The notes beneath the pieces were generated by a model. The model had not been told where the DNA came from and searched no databases. It saw nothing but the letters and a program-made list of their open reading frames with translations. A stretch of 64,000 nucleotides of DNA from Pseudonocardia cypriaca (lineage in GTDB: Bacteria > Actinomycetota > Actinomycetes > Mycobacteriales > Pseudonocardiaceae): NCBI RefSeq assembly GCF_006717045.1, contig NZ_VFPH01000001.1, positions 124,001 through 188,000 on the forward strand, given 5' to 3'. This document shows positions 50,045 through 58,381 of the stretch, one piece after another. The position numbers were made by a program, and so were the translations under genes. Every line of letters starts with the position of its first letter. Position 1 is the first letter of the stretch.

Positions 50045-51073
50045 ATGACGGCGGCGCGCCTGGTGGCGCGGTGCGTGCGGGGTGTCGAGGAAGTGCTGGC
50101 CGATGAGGTCGGCGGGTTGGGCACGGTACGGGCGGTGGGGCACCGCGAGGTGCGTTTCACAGCGCGGGCCGACCCGGCCGTGCTGGGTCTCACCACGGCC
50201 GACGACGTCTTCGTGGTGGCCACCGAGGCGGACGGGATCGGCCGGGCGCGGGCCGGCCTGGACCGGCTGCGGTACGCGGTGGCCGCCGCCGACCTGGACC
50301 GTGTCCTGCGGGACAGGGAAGGCTGCGGCGGTCCGCCCGGGGCGGGGACGATCGACGTGTCGGCGTCCGTGCTCGGTCGCCGCGCCTTCAACCGCTACGA
50401 CCTGGAGGACGCCGCGGGCGCGGTGCTCTCCCGCAGGCTCGGGCTGCCGTACCGCTCGCGGCGCGGTGGGGTCCGGCCGCCGGAAGGCGGGTCGAGCTGG
50501 CGGGTCACCGTTGTCGACGACCGCGCGACGGTGGCGCTGCGCATCCCGGCGCGGCCGCTGCACCGCAGGTCCTACAAGGCCGCGTCGGTGCCGGGCACGC
50601 TGCACCCGCCGCTCGCGGCCGCGATGCTGCGGCTCGCGGGCCCCGGGAAGGTGCTGCTCGACCCGTGCTGCGGCGCCGGCACGATCGCGGTCGAGGCCGC
50701 GCTGGCCGGGACCGCCGCCCGGGTGCTCGGGTCGGACGCGGACCCGGCCGCCCTTGCCGCTTCCGTCGCGAACGGGCGCGGCGCCGGCGTCATCTGGGCG
50801 CTGGCCGACGCGGGCGCGCTGCCGCTGGCCGACGGAGCCGTCGACCGGGTGGTGGTGAACCCGCCGTGGGCGCGCCAGGTGCGGCCGCGCGGGTGCCTCG
50901 CGGGCGGTCCGGACCGGCTGTGGCGGGAGGTCCGCCGGGTGCTCGCGCCCGCAGGGAGGGTCGTGGCGCTGCTGCCGGAGCCGTGCGCGCCGGCCGGGCT
51001 GGTGGTGGAGCGAGTGCTCCCGGTCAGCCTGTTCGGTGCCCACCCGGTCGTGGCCGTCCTCGCGTCGGGGTAG
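50045..51073 (+). CDS. THUMP/RlmL-like RNA methyltransferase
   Basis: A 342-residue protein from the ATG at 50045. The N-terminal 150 residues resemble a THUMP-type RNA-binding region (CVRGVEEVLADEVGGLGTVR). The C-terminal Rossmann methyltransferase has LLDPCCGAGTIAVEAALAG (about 205-223) and the catalytic NPPWARQVRP. This pairing is that of UPF0020 enzymes that make N2-methylguanosine in rRNA or tRNA. Target base unknown. It starts a plus-strand run with the next two genes. Confidence 0.82.
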   Translation: MTAARLVARCVRGVEEVLADEVGGLGTVRAVGHREVRFTARADPAVLGLTTADDVFVVATEADGIGRARAGLDRLRYAVAAADLDRVLRDREGCGGPPGAGTIDVSASVLGRRAFNRYDLEDAAGAVLSRRLGLPYRSRRGGVRPPEGGSSWRVTVVDDRATVALRIPARPLHRRSYKAASVPGTLHPPLAAAMLRLAGPGKVLLDPCCGAGTIAVEAALAGTAARVLGSDADPAALAASVANGRGAGVIWALADAGALPLADGAVDRVVVNPPWARQVRPRGCLAGGPDRLWREVRRVLAPAGRVVALLPEPCAPAGLVVERVLPVSLFGAHPVVAVLASG

Positions 51074-51090
51074 CGCCTACCCTGGTGGCG

Positions 51091-51555
51091 GTGCACCAGC
51101 TCGCCCAGGTCAACGTGGCGCGGCTGCGTGCTCCGATGGACGACCCGGCGATGCGCGAGTTCGTGGCGGGGGTCGGCCCGATCCACCGGCTCGCCCACAC
51201 GAGCCCGGGCTTCGTCTGGCAGCTGCACGTCGACGGCGGCCACGGCGTGTGCGTGCAGCCCGCCGAGGGCGGCCCGGTCTTCGTCAACCTGACGGTCTGG
51301 CGCGACTACGACGCACTGCACGAGTTCACCTACCGGAGCCCCCACGCCGGCTTCCTCAAGCGGAAGACCCGCTGGTTCGCGGCCACGCCGCAACCGTCGA
51401 CGGCGCTGTGGTGGGTGCCGGCGGGGACCACTCCCACCGTGGACGAGGCGCTCCGGAGGCTGCGGCACCTGCGCACGTACGGCCCCACCCCGCGGGCCTT
51501 CTCCCTGCGCAGGCGGTTCCACCCCGACGGTCGCCGGGTGCGCCGCCGATACTGA
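51091..51555 (+). CDS. DUF3291-family protein
   Basis: A 154-residue protein with the family pattern HQLAQVNVARLRAPMDDPAM, FVNLTVWRDYDALHEFTYRS, HAGFLKRKTRWF and LWWVPAGTTPTVDEA. The fold is a ferredoxin-like barrel; no activity is established. The GTG at 51091 is 18 bp after the methyltransferase stop and the next gene follows 5 bp after its own stop, so the three are probably one operon. Confidence 0.82.
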   Translation: MHQLAQVNVARLRAPMDDPAMREFVAGVGPIHRLAHTSPGFVWQLHVDGGHGVCVQPAEGGPVFVNLTVWRDYDALHEFTYRSPHAGFLKRKTRWFAATPQPSTALWWVPAGTTPTVDEALRRLRHLRTYGPTPRAFSLRRRFHPDGRRVRRRY

Positions 51556-51559
51556 CCCC

Positions 51560-52417
51560 GTGGCGGGCCGGCGGGGGAACGATCGGGGCGTGCGGGCGCA
51601 GGTGGACAGCGGCGCTGCCGAGCTGCGCCCCGACCCGGAGCGCAGGCGCGGCTGGACGCTGCTGCTCGACGGCACGCCGCAGTCGCACGTGGACCTGGAC
51701 GACCCGACGCACCTGGAGTTCGACTACGTCCGCAGGCTCGGGCACGTCGTCGACCTCGCGGCACCGCCGAGGCGGCCGATGCGCGTGCTGCACATGGGCG
51801 GCGGCGCGTTCACGCTCGCCCGCTACGTGGCGGCCACCCGGCCGCGGTCGGGTCAGCAGGTCGTCGAGCTGGACGGGGCGCTGGTGGAGCTCGTGCGCCG
51901 GGAGCTGCCCCTCGACCGCTCGTGGCGGGTGCGGGTGCGCACCGGCGACGCGCGGGAGGTCGTCGGCCGGCTGCGCGACGCGTTCGACCTCGTCGTCCTG
52001 GACGTGTTCGCCGGTGCCCGCACGCCGGCGCACCTCGTCTCCACCGAGTTCCTGGAGGCCGTCGCGGAGGTGCTGGCACCGACGGCGACGTACGCGGCCA
52101 ACCTCACCGACGGCGGCGCGCTCGCATTCGCCCGCGGCCAGGTGGCCACGCTGCAGGCGGTGTTCCCGCACACCTGCCTCGTCGCCGACCCGGCGGTGCT
52201 GCGCGGGCGCAGGTTCGGGAACCTGCTCCTCGTCGGGAGCCGCAACCCACTGCCGGTCGACCTCCTCACGGCCCGCGCCGCGGGCGACCGGTCCTCCGGC
52301 CGGCTGCTGCACGGGCCGGAGCTCGACAGGTTCCGAGGCGGCGCCCGTCCCGTGCACGACGCCGCCGCGGCCGCCTCACCCCTCCCACCGGCCGGGACGT
52401 TCGAGCCGGGGCGCTAG
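51560..52417 (+). CDS. Spermidine synthase-like methyltransferase-fold protein
   Basis: A 285-residue protein with the aminopropyltransferase-like Rossmann core: RVLHMGGGAFTLARYVA (about residues 75-91), QVVELDGALVELVRRELP, RVRTGDAREVV and FDLVVLDVFAG. Actinobacterial members of this type are often not true polyamine synthases. Its GTG is four bases after the DUF3291 stop. The last four bases overlap the convergent exporter gene. Confidence 0.78.
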   Translation: MAGRRGNDRGVRAQVDSGAAELRPDPERRRGWTLLLDGTPQSHVDLDDPTHLEFDYVRRLGHVVDLAAPPRRPMRVLHMGGGAFTLARYVAATRPRSGQQVVELDGALVELVRRELPLDRSWRVRVRTGDAREVVGRLRDAFDLVVLDVFAGARTPAHLVSTEFLEAVAEVLAPTATYAANLTDGGALAFARGQVATLQAVFPHTCLVADPAVLRGRRFGNLLLVGSRNPLPVDLLTARAAGDRSSGRLLHGPELDRFRGGARPVHDAAAAASPLPPAGTFEPGR

Positions 52418-53877
52418 GCCGCCGCTGTCTCCTTGCGCCCCCCGACGAGGAAGGTCAGTGGGAGGGCCACCGTCGCGATGACCGCCGCCACCATGAACGC
52501 GGCCCGCGCGCCCGCCACGTCCGTGCCCATCGTGCCCTCCGTCGACGCCACCGCCATGACGGTGATGAACAGAGCGGTGCCGGCCGCACCCGCCACCTGC
52601 TGGAGGGTCGCCATGATCGCGCTGCCGTGGGAGTCGAGGTGCCCGGGCAGCCGGCCGAGCGCGTCGGTCATGAGCGGGGTGAGCATCAGCGAGATCCCGA
52701 GCACGAGCACGACGTGGAACGCGATGATCGTCCACAGCGGCGAGCCCGCGCGGAGCGTGGTGAACGCCCAGAGGGCGACCGTCAGCACCGCCGCCCCCGG
52801 GATGACGAGCGTCCGTGCGCCCAGCCGGTCGTAGAGGCGTCCGACCACGGGACCCAGCAGCCCCATCGCGAGCCCGCCGGGCAGCACCGCCAGCCCCGTG
52901 ACGAACGCGCTGACGTGCAGCACGTCCTGCAGGTAGAGCGGCAGCAGGATCAGGACGCCGAAGAGCGACATCATGCTGAGCACGACGAGCACCATCGAGA
53001 TGACGAACGGCCGGTGCCCGAGTGGCCGCAGGTCCAGCAGCGCGTTGCCGTCGCGCTGCAGGCGCAGCTGGCGGGCCACGAACAACGCAAGTGCCACGAG
53101 GCCGACCACGGTCGGGATCCAGGGCGTGACCAGCGCGTGCCCGCGGGCCGACTCGCCCACCCCGGTCAGCCCGAACACGAGGCCACCGAACCCGAGGGCC
53201 GACAGCGCGACCGACCCGAGGTCGAGGGGGACCGGGCGCACCTCGGCCGCCACCTGCAGCCACCTGGCGCCGGCTGCGAGGGCGATCAGGGCGATCGGCA
53301 GCACGATCCAGAACATGAACCGCCAGCCCAGCGTGCTGAGGATCAGGCCGGAGAGCGTCGGGCCCACCGCGGGCGCGACGGCGATCACGATCGTGATCGT
53401 GCCCATCGTGGCGCCCCTGCGCTCGGCGGGCACCAGGCGCAGCACGGTGGTCATGAGCAGCGGGACCATCACGGCGGTGCCGGTGGCCTGCACGATCCGG
53501 CCGGCGAGCAGCATCGGGAAGCCGGGTGCGAGCGCGCTGACCAGCGTGCCCGCGCTGAACAGCAGCATCGACGCGAGGTAGACCCGCCGGGGCGGGAACC
53601 GCTGCAGCAGGAACCCGGTGATCGGGATGACCACGGCCATCGTCAGCAGGAAGCCGCTGGTGAGCCACTGCGCGGTGCTGACCGTGATGTGCAGGTCGGC
53701 GATCAGAGCGGGAAGGGCGACGCTCATGATCGTCTCGTTGAGGATCATGACGAACGCGGAGCCGACCAGCAGCCAGATCACGAGGGAGGCGCCGGCCGCC
53801 GCGGCGGTCCGCTCTGCGGTCGGTTCGGTCGGTTCGGTCGGTTCGGCATCCGGGCGGCCGGTGGATGCGCCGGTCAT
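52414..53877 (-). CDS. MFS drug exporter of the DHA2 (EmrB/QacA) family
   Basis: A 487-residue transporter with about 14 membrane helices. Helix 1 carries NETIMSVALPALIADLHI, the A-like loop has LTSGFLLTMAVVIPITGFL, and motif C appears as AVAPAVGPTLSGLIL. It should export drugs or biocides in exchange for protons. ATG 53877 is used; the first 25 residues include three Pro-Thr-Glu repeats from a 9-bp tandem repeat. No regulator is adjacent. Confidence 0.9.
   Translation of the reverse strand: MTGASTGRPDAEPTEPTEPTAERTAAAAGASLVIWLLVGSAFVMILNETIMSVALPALIADLHITVSTAQWLTSGFLLTMAVVIPITGFLLQRFPPRRVYLASMLLFSAGTLVSALAPGFPMLLAGRIVQATGTAVMVPLLMTTVLRLVPAERRGATMGTITIVIAVAPAVGPTLSGLILSTLGWRFMFWIVLPIALIALAAGARWLQVAAEVRPVPLDLGSVALSALGFGGLVFGLTGVGESARGHALVTPWIPTVVGLVALALFVARQLRLQRDGNALLDLRPLGHRPFVISMVLVVLSMMSLFGVLILLPLYLQDVLHVSAFVTGLAVLPGGLAMGLLGPVVGRLYDRLGARTLVIPGAAVLTVALWAFTTLRAGSPLWTIIAFHVVLVLGISLMLTPLMTDALGRLPGHLDSHGSAIMATLQQVAGAAGTALFITVMAVASTEGTMGTDVAGARAAFMVAAVIATVALPLTFLVGGRKETAAA
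53821..53847 (-). repeat. 9-bp tandem repeat in the exporter's N-terminus
   Basis: CGGTTCGGT is present three times in tandem (last copy ends in C). It encodes the PTEPTEPT stretch just before the first membrane helix and could vary in copy number without breaking the frame. Confidence 0.6.
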
Positions 53878-53960
53878 CGAGGCTCCTGTCGTTCGGGCCT
53901 CTCGACGGTACCGATCACGGACCGGTGGGTCCCACGCAGTTCGCGATCGGGGGACGCGGA

Positions 53961-54824
53961 CTACCGCCGGAGCACCTCGGTGAGGGCCGAGATGCTGTGG
54001 TCGGCGTGCCCGGCGTCGGCCGCGCGCCGCACCAGCTCGTACAGCGGGGCCGCCCAGGAGACGTCGACGCCGGTCTCCCGGCCGAACTCCAGGTCCCAGG
54101 ACTCCGAGGCGAGGAACAGGCCGACCGAGGACTGACCGTCGGCGTAGTCGCCGGCGTCGATCTCGCGCGCGAACGCCGGGAGGATCGAGCCGATCATCTC
54201 CAGCCACTTGACCGTGAACGGCACGAGCGTGCTCGCCGCGAGCCCGCGGGACTGCACGGCGGCAGCGCCCTGGAAGAACCCCACGAGCGCGGGCAGCAGC
54301 GTGGAGCCGACGGCCATCTCGTAGAGCGCGGCCAGGTCGGCATCGTCGCCGAGGTGGACCGTGTCACCGCCGAGCACCCGCAGCGTGGCCTCGTGCTCGT
54401 CGAACGCGGCACGGTCGCCGCCGTAGTACAGGAGGGTGTCCGGCGCTCCCACGGCGGACGGCACGTTCTTGATCGCGCCGCCCAGGAACCGGGCGCCGTG
54501 GCCGGTTGCCCACGCCGCCGTCTCGCGGGCCTCCGCGGGCGCACCGCTGTTGAGCGTCACGAGCGTGCGCCCCGCCAGTGCGCCGGTGGCCGGCTCCAGT
54601 GCGTTGCGGGTCTCGCCGAACCCGGTGAGGCAGGTGATCACGAGCGGGCTCGCGGCCACGGCGGCGTGGACGGTGGGCGCGAGCACCGCGCCCCGCGCCG
54701 CGAGCGGGGCGGCCTTCTCCGGGGTGCGGTTCCACACCGTCGTGCGGTGTCCGGCCTGCAGGAACGCTCCGGCGAGCGCCCGGCCCATCGAGCCCAGCCC
54801 GATGATCGTCACGTCTTCGGTCAC
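53961..54824 (-). CDS. Imine reductase-like NADPH-dependent enzyme
   Basis: A 287-residue beta-hydroxyacid dehydrogenase-fold protein. The N-terminal Rossmann fold has IIGLGSMGRALAGAFLQAGH and VWNRTPEKA, the NADPH-type signature; the middle has GGAIKNVPSAVGAPDTLLYY and the long helix ALYEMAVGSTLLPAL, typical of imine reductases rather than 6-phosphogluconate dehydrogenases. Many imine reductases have Asp or Tyr in the active-site helix; here Glu follows the Tyr (LYEMA). It faces an HxlR regulator, its probable controller. Confidence 0.8.
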   Translation of the reverse strand: MTEDVTIIGLGSMGRALAGAFLQAGHRTTVWNRTPEKAAPLAARGAVLAPTVHAAVAASPLVITCLTGFGETRNALEPATGALAGRTLVTLNSGAPAEARETAAWATGHGARFLGGAIKNVPSAVGAPDTLLYYGGDRAAFDEHEATLRVLGGDTVHLGDDADLAALYEMAVGSTLLPALVGFFQGAAAVQSRGLAASTLVPFTVKWLEMIGSILPAFAREIDAGDYADGQSSVGLFLASESWDLEFGRETGVDVSWAAPLYELVRRAADAGHADHSISALTEVLRR

Positions 54825-54859
54825 GAGGCAGATGCTCGGCCTTCACTTACGAATGATCA

Positions 54860-54884
54860 AGTACCTACAATTCTGTTGGGTACT
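54860..54884. promoter_or_regulatory. AGTACC/GGTACT dyad between imine reductase and HxlR gene
   Basis: AGTACC (54860-54865) and GGTACT (54879-54884) are inverted copies around 13 AT-rich bases, in the 86-bp gap between divergent starts. This fits an HxlR-dimer operator. Confidence 0.5.
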
Positions 54885-54910
54885 GACATTTTGTTCGGAC
54901 GAGGTGGCCG

Positions 54911-55234
54911 GTGGGGAAGTACACGTGCGGGCTCGACGCCGCCATCGCCGTCATGGGCGGCAAGTGGAAGGGCCTGATCCTCTTCGCGCTGCAGGACGGG
55001 CCGGTGCGGTTCGGGGAGCTGCGCCGCGCCGTGCCGGGGATCAGCGAACGCATGCTGATCCTGCAGCTACGGGAGATGGAGGCGAGCGGCCTCGTACACT
55101 GCGAGGTCTACCACCAGGTTCCGCCGAAGGTGGAGTACTCGCTCACCGGGTTCGGCCACTCGCTCAACACAGCGATGGCGCCGCTCGGCGAGTGGGGGGA
55201 GGAGCACATGGAACGGATCGAGGCGCTCCCCTGA
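54911..55234 (+). CDS. HxlR-family transcriptional regulator
   Basis: A 107-residue single-domain winged-helix regulator with the family pattern CGLDAAIAVMGGKWKGLILF (residues 6-25), RFGELRRAVPGISERML and LTGFGHSLNTAMAPLGEWG. HxlR proteins often sense electrophiles or redox changes through the N-terminal Cys, and Cys6 is present. It is divergent from the imine reductase-like gene. Confidence 0.9.
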   Translation: MGKYTCGLDAAIAVMGGKWKGLILFALQDGPVRFGELRRAVPGISERMLILQLREMEASGLVHCEVYHQVPPKVEYSLTGFGHSLNTAMAPLGEWGEEHMERIEALP

Positions 55235-55241
55235 CGCCGCC

Positions 55242-55970
55242 TCAGCCGGCGGAGGGCACCCGCGCGGCCGGCCACAGCTGCCACACCGTGCGGGCGAACG
55301 ACCACACCAGCATCGCGAGCGCGACGGCCACCAGCGCGACGGTGAGATGGGGTGGCAGCAGCTGCGACGCCGCGACCACGAGCACCACGCCCTGCACGGC
55401 CGCCACTGCCTTCGCGACGTAGCTCGGCGGCACCGGCCCGCGCAGCCACGGCAGCAGCCGGCCGGCCGCGACGAACGCGTACCGCATCCCGCCGATCGCG
55501 AGCACCCACGGCCCGACGATCCCGGCGACGTGCACGCTCAGGACGAGGACGAGGAACGCGTCGACCTCCATGTCGAACCGGGCACCCACCGGTGACGCCG
55601 TGCCCGTGCGGCGCGCCACCTTCCCGTCGACGGCGTCGAGCGCCAGCGCCACCGAGGCGATGGCGACCAGCGCTCCGTGCGCCGTCCACCCGGTGAGCAG
55701 GCCCTCGGCGACGATTGCGGTGACCCCGCCGACGAGCAGCGCCCTCGCGAGCGTCACGAGGTCGGCGGGGCCGAGCACGGACCGCCCGGCGCGGTGCATC
55801 GCGGCGGACAACAGCCCCAGCAGGCCCACCGCGTACACCACTCCGACCAGCACACCGAGCGGTCCGAGCCCGAACGCGGCGGTCAGCCCGGCCAGGATCA
55901 GCAGCTGCGCGCTGGCGGCTGCCGCCTGCTCCGGGCCCCCCTTCACTACTGTGCAGGTGCTGGTGACCAC
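55242..55970 (-). CDS. CDP-alcohol phosphatidyltransferase-family membrane protein
   Basis: About 242 residues (GTG at 55970; GTG at 55982 also possible). Six or more membrane helices surround the CDP-alcohol transferase motif, read as DAVDGKVARRTG then ARFDMEVD (residues near 128-155), i.e. DG-x2-AR-x8-G-x3-D-x3-D. Such enzymes move a phosphoalcohol from CDP onto another alcohol, as in phospholipid synthesis. It is divergent from the dehydrogenase at 56034 and forms the left end of the GTP-cyclohydrolase cluster. Confidence 0.85.
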   Translation of the reverse strand: MVTSTCTVVKGGPEQAAAASAQLLILAGLTAAFGLGPLGVLVGVVYAVGLLGLLSAAMHRAGRSVLGPADLVTLARALLVGGVTAIVAEGLLTGWTAHGALVAIASVALALDAVDGKVARRTGTASPVGARFDMEVDAFLVLVLSVHVAGIVGPWVLAIGGMRYAFVAAGRLLPWLRGPVPPSYVAKAVAAVQGVVLVVAASQLLPPHLTVALVAVALAMLVWSFARTVWQLWPAARVPSAG

Positions 55971-56033
55971 TCCGCGTTCCACCTCCGCATCACGTCCGCG
56001 CGAGCGCGGCGGTTCACCTCGGGAAGGAAAAAG

Positions 56034-57023
56034 ATGGGTCACACAGCCCGCGCGTTCTGGCTCCGTGGCCCGGGGGAGGGCGAGATCCGGGCAGCAGAGC
56101 TGCCCGAACCCGGCCCGGCGGACGTGGTCGTCCGCACGCTGTACTCCGGGGTGAGTCGCGGCACCGAGACCCTCGTATTCCGCGGCGGCGTGCCACGGAG
56201 CCAGCACGCCGCGATGCGGGCCCCGTTCCAGGAGGGGGAGTTCCCAGCTCCGGTGAAGTACGGGTACCTCGCCGTCGGCCTGGTGGAACACGGACCACCC
56301 GATCTCGTCGGGAAGACGGTCTTCTGCCTGTACCCCCACCAGACCCGGTTCGTCGTGCCGGCCACCGCCGTGACGCCGGTGCCGGACGGCGTGCCGGCGG
56401 CCCGCGCCGTGCTGGCGGGCACCGTGGAGACGGCGGTGAACGCGCTGTGGGACGCCGCGCCGCTCGTCGGCGACCGGATCGCCGTGGTCGGCGGTGGGAT
56501 GGTCGGATGCTGTGTCGCTGCGCTGCTCGCCGGCGTCCCCGGCGCCCGCGTGGAGCTGGTGGACGCCGACCCGGCCCGGGCCGACGTGGCCGCCGCGCTC
56601 GGCGTCGGGTTCGCGACCCCGGACGCGGCCGCCGACGACTGCGACCTCGTCGTGCACGCCAGCGCCACCGAGGCGGGGCTGCGGCGGTCACTGGAGCTGC
56701 TGGCCGCGGAGGGGGAGGTCGTCGAGCTGTCCTGGTACGGCGACCGGCCGGTGCTCGCGCCGCTCGGCGAGGCGTTCCACGCCAAGCGGCTGACGATCCG
56801 CAGCAGCCAGGTCGGCACCGTCTCCCCGCGCCGGACGCGCCGCGGCTACGCCGGGCGCATGGAGGTCGCGCTGCGCCTGCTCGCCGATCCGCGGTTCGAC
56901 GCGCTGGTCACGGCCGAGCACCCGTTCGAGGAGCTGCCCGCGCTGATGCCCCGCCTGGCCGACGGCACACTCTCGGCCCTCTGCCTGCGCCTGCGCTACG
57001 ACGAGGCCCCAGCCGAGCCGTGA
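56034..57023 (+). CDS. Zinc-type alcohol dehydrogenase-like protein (BchC-like)
   Basis: A 329-residue MDR-superfamily protein from ATG 56034 with GGAAGG upstream. It has a GroES-like N-terminal half (LYSGVSRGTETLVFRGGVP) and a Rossmann half with IAVVGGGMVGCCVAALLA (about 155-172) followed by ELVDADPARA. The structural-zinc Cys cluster and the usual catalytic Cys/His pattern are absent, as in short BchC-like members. It would oxidise or reduce a hydroxyl of the cluster's product. A terminator overlaps its stop. Confidence 0.8.
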   Translation: MGHTARAFWLRGPGEGEIRAAELPEPGPADVVVRTLYSGVSRGTETLVFRGGVPRSQHAAMRAPFQEGEFPAPVKYGYLAVGLVEHGPPDLVGKTVFCLYPHQTRFVVPATAVTPVPDGVPAARAVLAGTVETAVNALWDAAPLVGDRIAVVGGGMVGCCVAALLAGVPGARVELVDADPARADVAAALGVGFATPDAAADDCDLVVHASATEAGLRRSLELLAAEGEVVELSWYGDRPVLAPLGEAFHAKRLTIRSSQVGTVSPRRTRRGYAGRMEVALRLLADPRFDALVTAEHPFEELPALMPRLADGTLSALCLRLRYDEAPAEP

Positions 57024-57060
57024 GTGGGTACGAGTGCTCCAGCACTCGTATCCACTCACG
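57019..57060. terminator. 20-bp bidirectional terminator hairpin including a stop codon
   Basis: 57019-57038 and 57041-57060 pair over 20 bp with one G-U position and a 2-base loop (CC). The arm starts CGTGAGTGGGTACGAG and contains the TGA stop of the dehydrogenase. The convergent spo0M-like gene stops 8 bp beyond. Confidence 0.85.
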
Positions 57061-57067
57061 GGGCAGT

Positions 57068-57853
57068 TCAGAAGAAGCCGCGGCGGCGGGAGGCGTGCTG
57101 GAGGTAGCCGTCGAGCTCCTGCTGCCAGTCCGTGCGGTCGACGGTGGCGTAGTCCACGGTGAACCGGCTGAACGAGTCGTGGCCCTCGGTGAAGAAGCCG
57201 CCCCGCTTGTCGAGCTCCAGCACGACCTCCATGGACTGCGGGTGGGACACGAACGTCACCTCGAGCTGGGTGATGCCGCCTGCGTACCGCGACGGCGGCG
57301 AGAACTCGATCTCCTGGTAGAAGGGCAGCTCCTGGTTCACGCCGTGGATGCGGCCCTTCTCGCAGTCGGCCTTGCGGAACCGGAAACCCAGGCCGGCGAG
57401 GGCGGACAGGATGCGCTCCTGCGCGGGCAGCGGGTGCACGGCGACGGGGTCCAGGTCGGTGGCGTCCACCGCGCCCGCGATCTCCACCTCGGTGGCGAGC
57501 CCCACGGTGGTGCCGTGCAGCGGTTGTCCGTAGAAGTGGGTCAGCGGCGCCTCCCACGGGAGGTGGAACCGGAACGGGATCGTGCGTCGCGTTCCGCTGT
57601 CCAGCGAGAAGGCGCCGGTGATCGGGAGCTTCGCGTACTCGAGGTCGGTGCTGTGCTCGTTGTCGCCCGACTCGACCTCGACGCGCGTCCGAAGGGCGAG
57701 GAACACGCCCCTGAGCTGGGAGTCGTGGGTGCCGCCCTGGAGGGTGACCTCCCCGGTGACGACGCCGCCCGGCACCGTGTTGGGATCGTGCAGCACGGTC
57801 TCGACCTCGGGGCCGCCGACCCCCAACGCCTGCATCAGCTTCTTGAACACCAT
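57068..57853 (-). CDS. Spo0M-family sporulation-control protein
   Basis: A 261-residue arrestin-like protein: MVFKKLMQALGVGGPEVETV, GGVVTGEVTLQGG, SLDSGTRRTIPFRFHLPWE, and a C-terminal region rich in HDSFSRFTVDY. Relatives affect sporulation or cell division in Bacillus and actinomycetes; the mechanism is not clear. ATG 57853 has GGTGA upstream. It lies inside the GTP-cyclohydrolase cluster on the other strand and may be an unrelated passenger. Confidence 0.9.
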   Translation of the reverse strand: MVFKKLMQALGVGGPEVETVLHDPNTVPGGVVTGEVTLQGGTHDSQLRGVFLALRTRVEVESGDNEHSTDLEYAKLPITGAFSLDSGTRRTIPFRFHLPWEAPLTHFYGQPLHGTTVGLATEVEIAGAVDATDLDPVAVHPLPAQERILSALAGLGFRFRKADCEKGRIHGVNQELPFYQEIEFSPPSRYAGGITQLEVTFVSHPQSMEVVLELDKRGGFFTEGHDSFSRFTVDYATVDRTDWQQELDGYLQHASRRRGFF

Positions 57854-57982
57854 GGCGTCACCTTTCCGCGTCGAGCTCGCGCCTGACCTCCAGGGGCGTT
57901 TCGCGGATCGCGGTGAACTTCCGGCGTCGGCCGGCCGTGTGGGGGTAGGAACGAGATCAAGGCGCGCGGCGAGGGAGCGAAA

Positions 57983-58381
57983 GTGTTCAGCATCACCGTC
58001 CGGGATCACATGATGGTCGCCCACAGCTTCCGGGGCGCCGTGTTCGGTCCGGCCCAGCGCCTGCACGGCGCCACGTTCCTGGTGGACGCGACGTTCCGCC
58101 GCCCCGAGCTCGACGAGGACGGCATCGTGGTCGACATCGGGCTGGCCACCCAGCAGCTCGGCGAGGTCCTGGGCGAGCTCAACTTCCGCAACCTCGACGA
58201 CGAGCCGGCCTTCGAGGGCGTCAACACCTCCACCGAGTTCCTGGCGAAGGTGGTGGCCGACCGCCTCGCGGACCGGCTGCACGGGGGTGCGCTCGGTGAG
58301 AACGCGCGCGGGATCTCGTCGATCGTGGTGACGCTGCACGAGTCGCACGTGGCGTGGGCCAGCTACGAGCTGTCCCTGTGA
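57983..58381 (+). CDS. 6-Pyruvoyl-tetrahydropterin synthase/QueD-like protein
   Basis: A 132-residue T-fold protein from the GTG at 57983 (GAGGGAG upstream). Zinc-ligand candidates are His14 (VAHSFRG) and His28 (RLHGATF), but the third ligand of the HGH motif is Ala30, and the catalytic Cys before the motif is missing. VVDIGLATQQLGEVLGEL and LHESHVAWASYEL match the rest of the family. A changed reaction, or a different metal site, is therefore likely. Its stop overlaps the glycosyltransferase GTG, beginning a four-gene operon. Confidence 0.85.
   Translation: MFSITVRDHMMVAHSFRGAVFGPAQRLHGATFLVDATFRRPELDEDGIVVDIGLATQQLGEVLGELNFRNLDDEPAFEGVNTSTEFLAKVVADRLADRLHGGALGENARGISSIVVTLHESHVAWASYELSL

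Noticed and set aside
57983..58381. Queuosine or biopterin pathway gene
   Set aside because: No QueC, QueE or folE partner is nearby and the metal motif is incomplete, so a standard queD or PTPS assignment is not supported.
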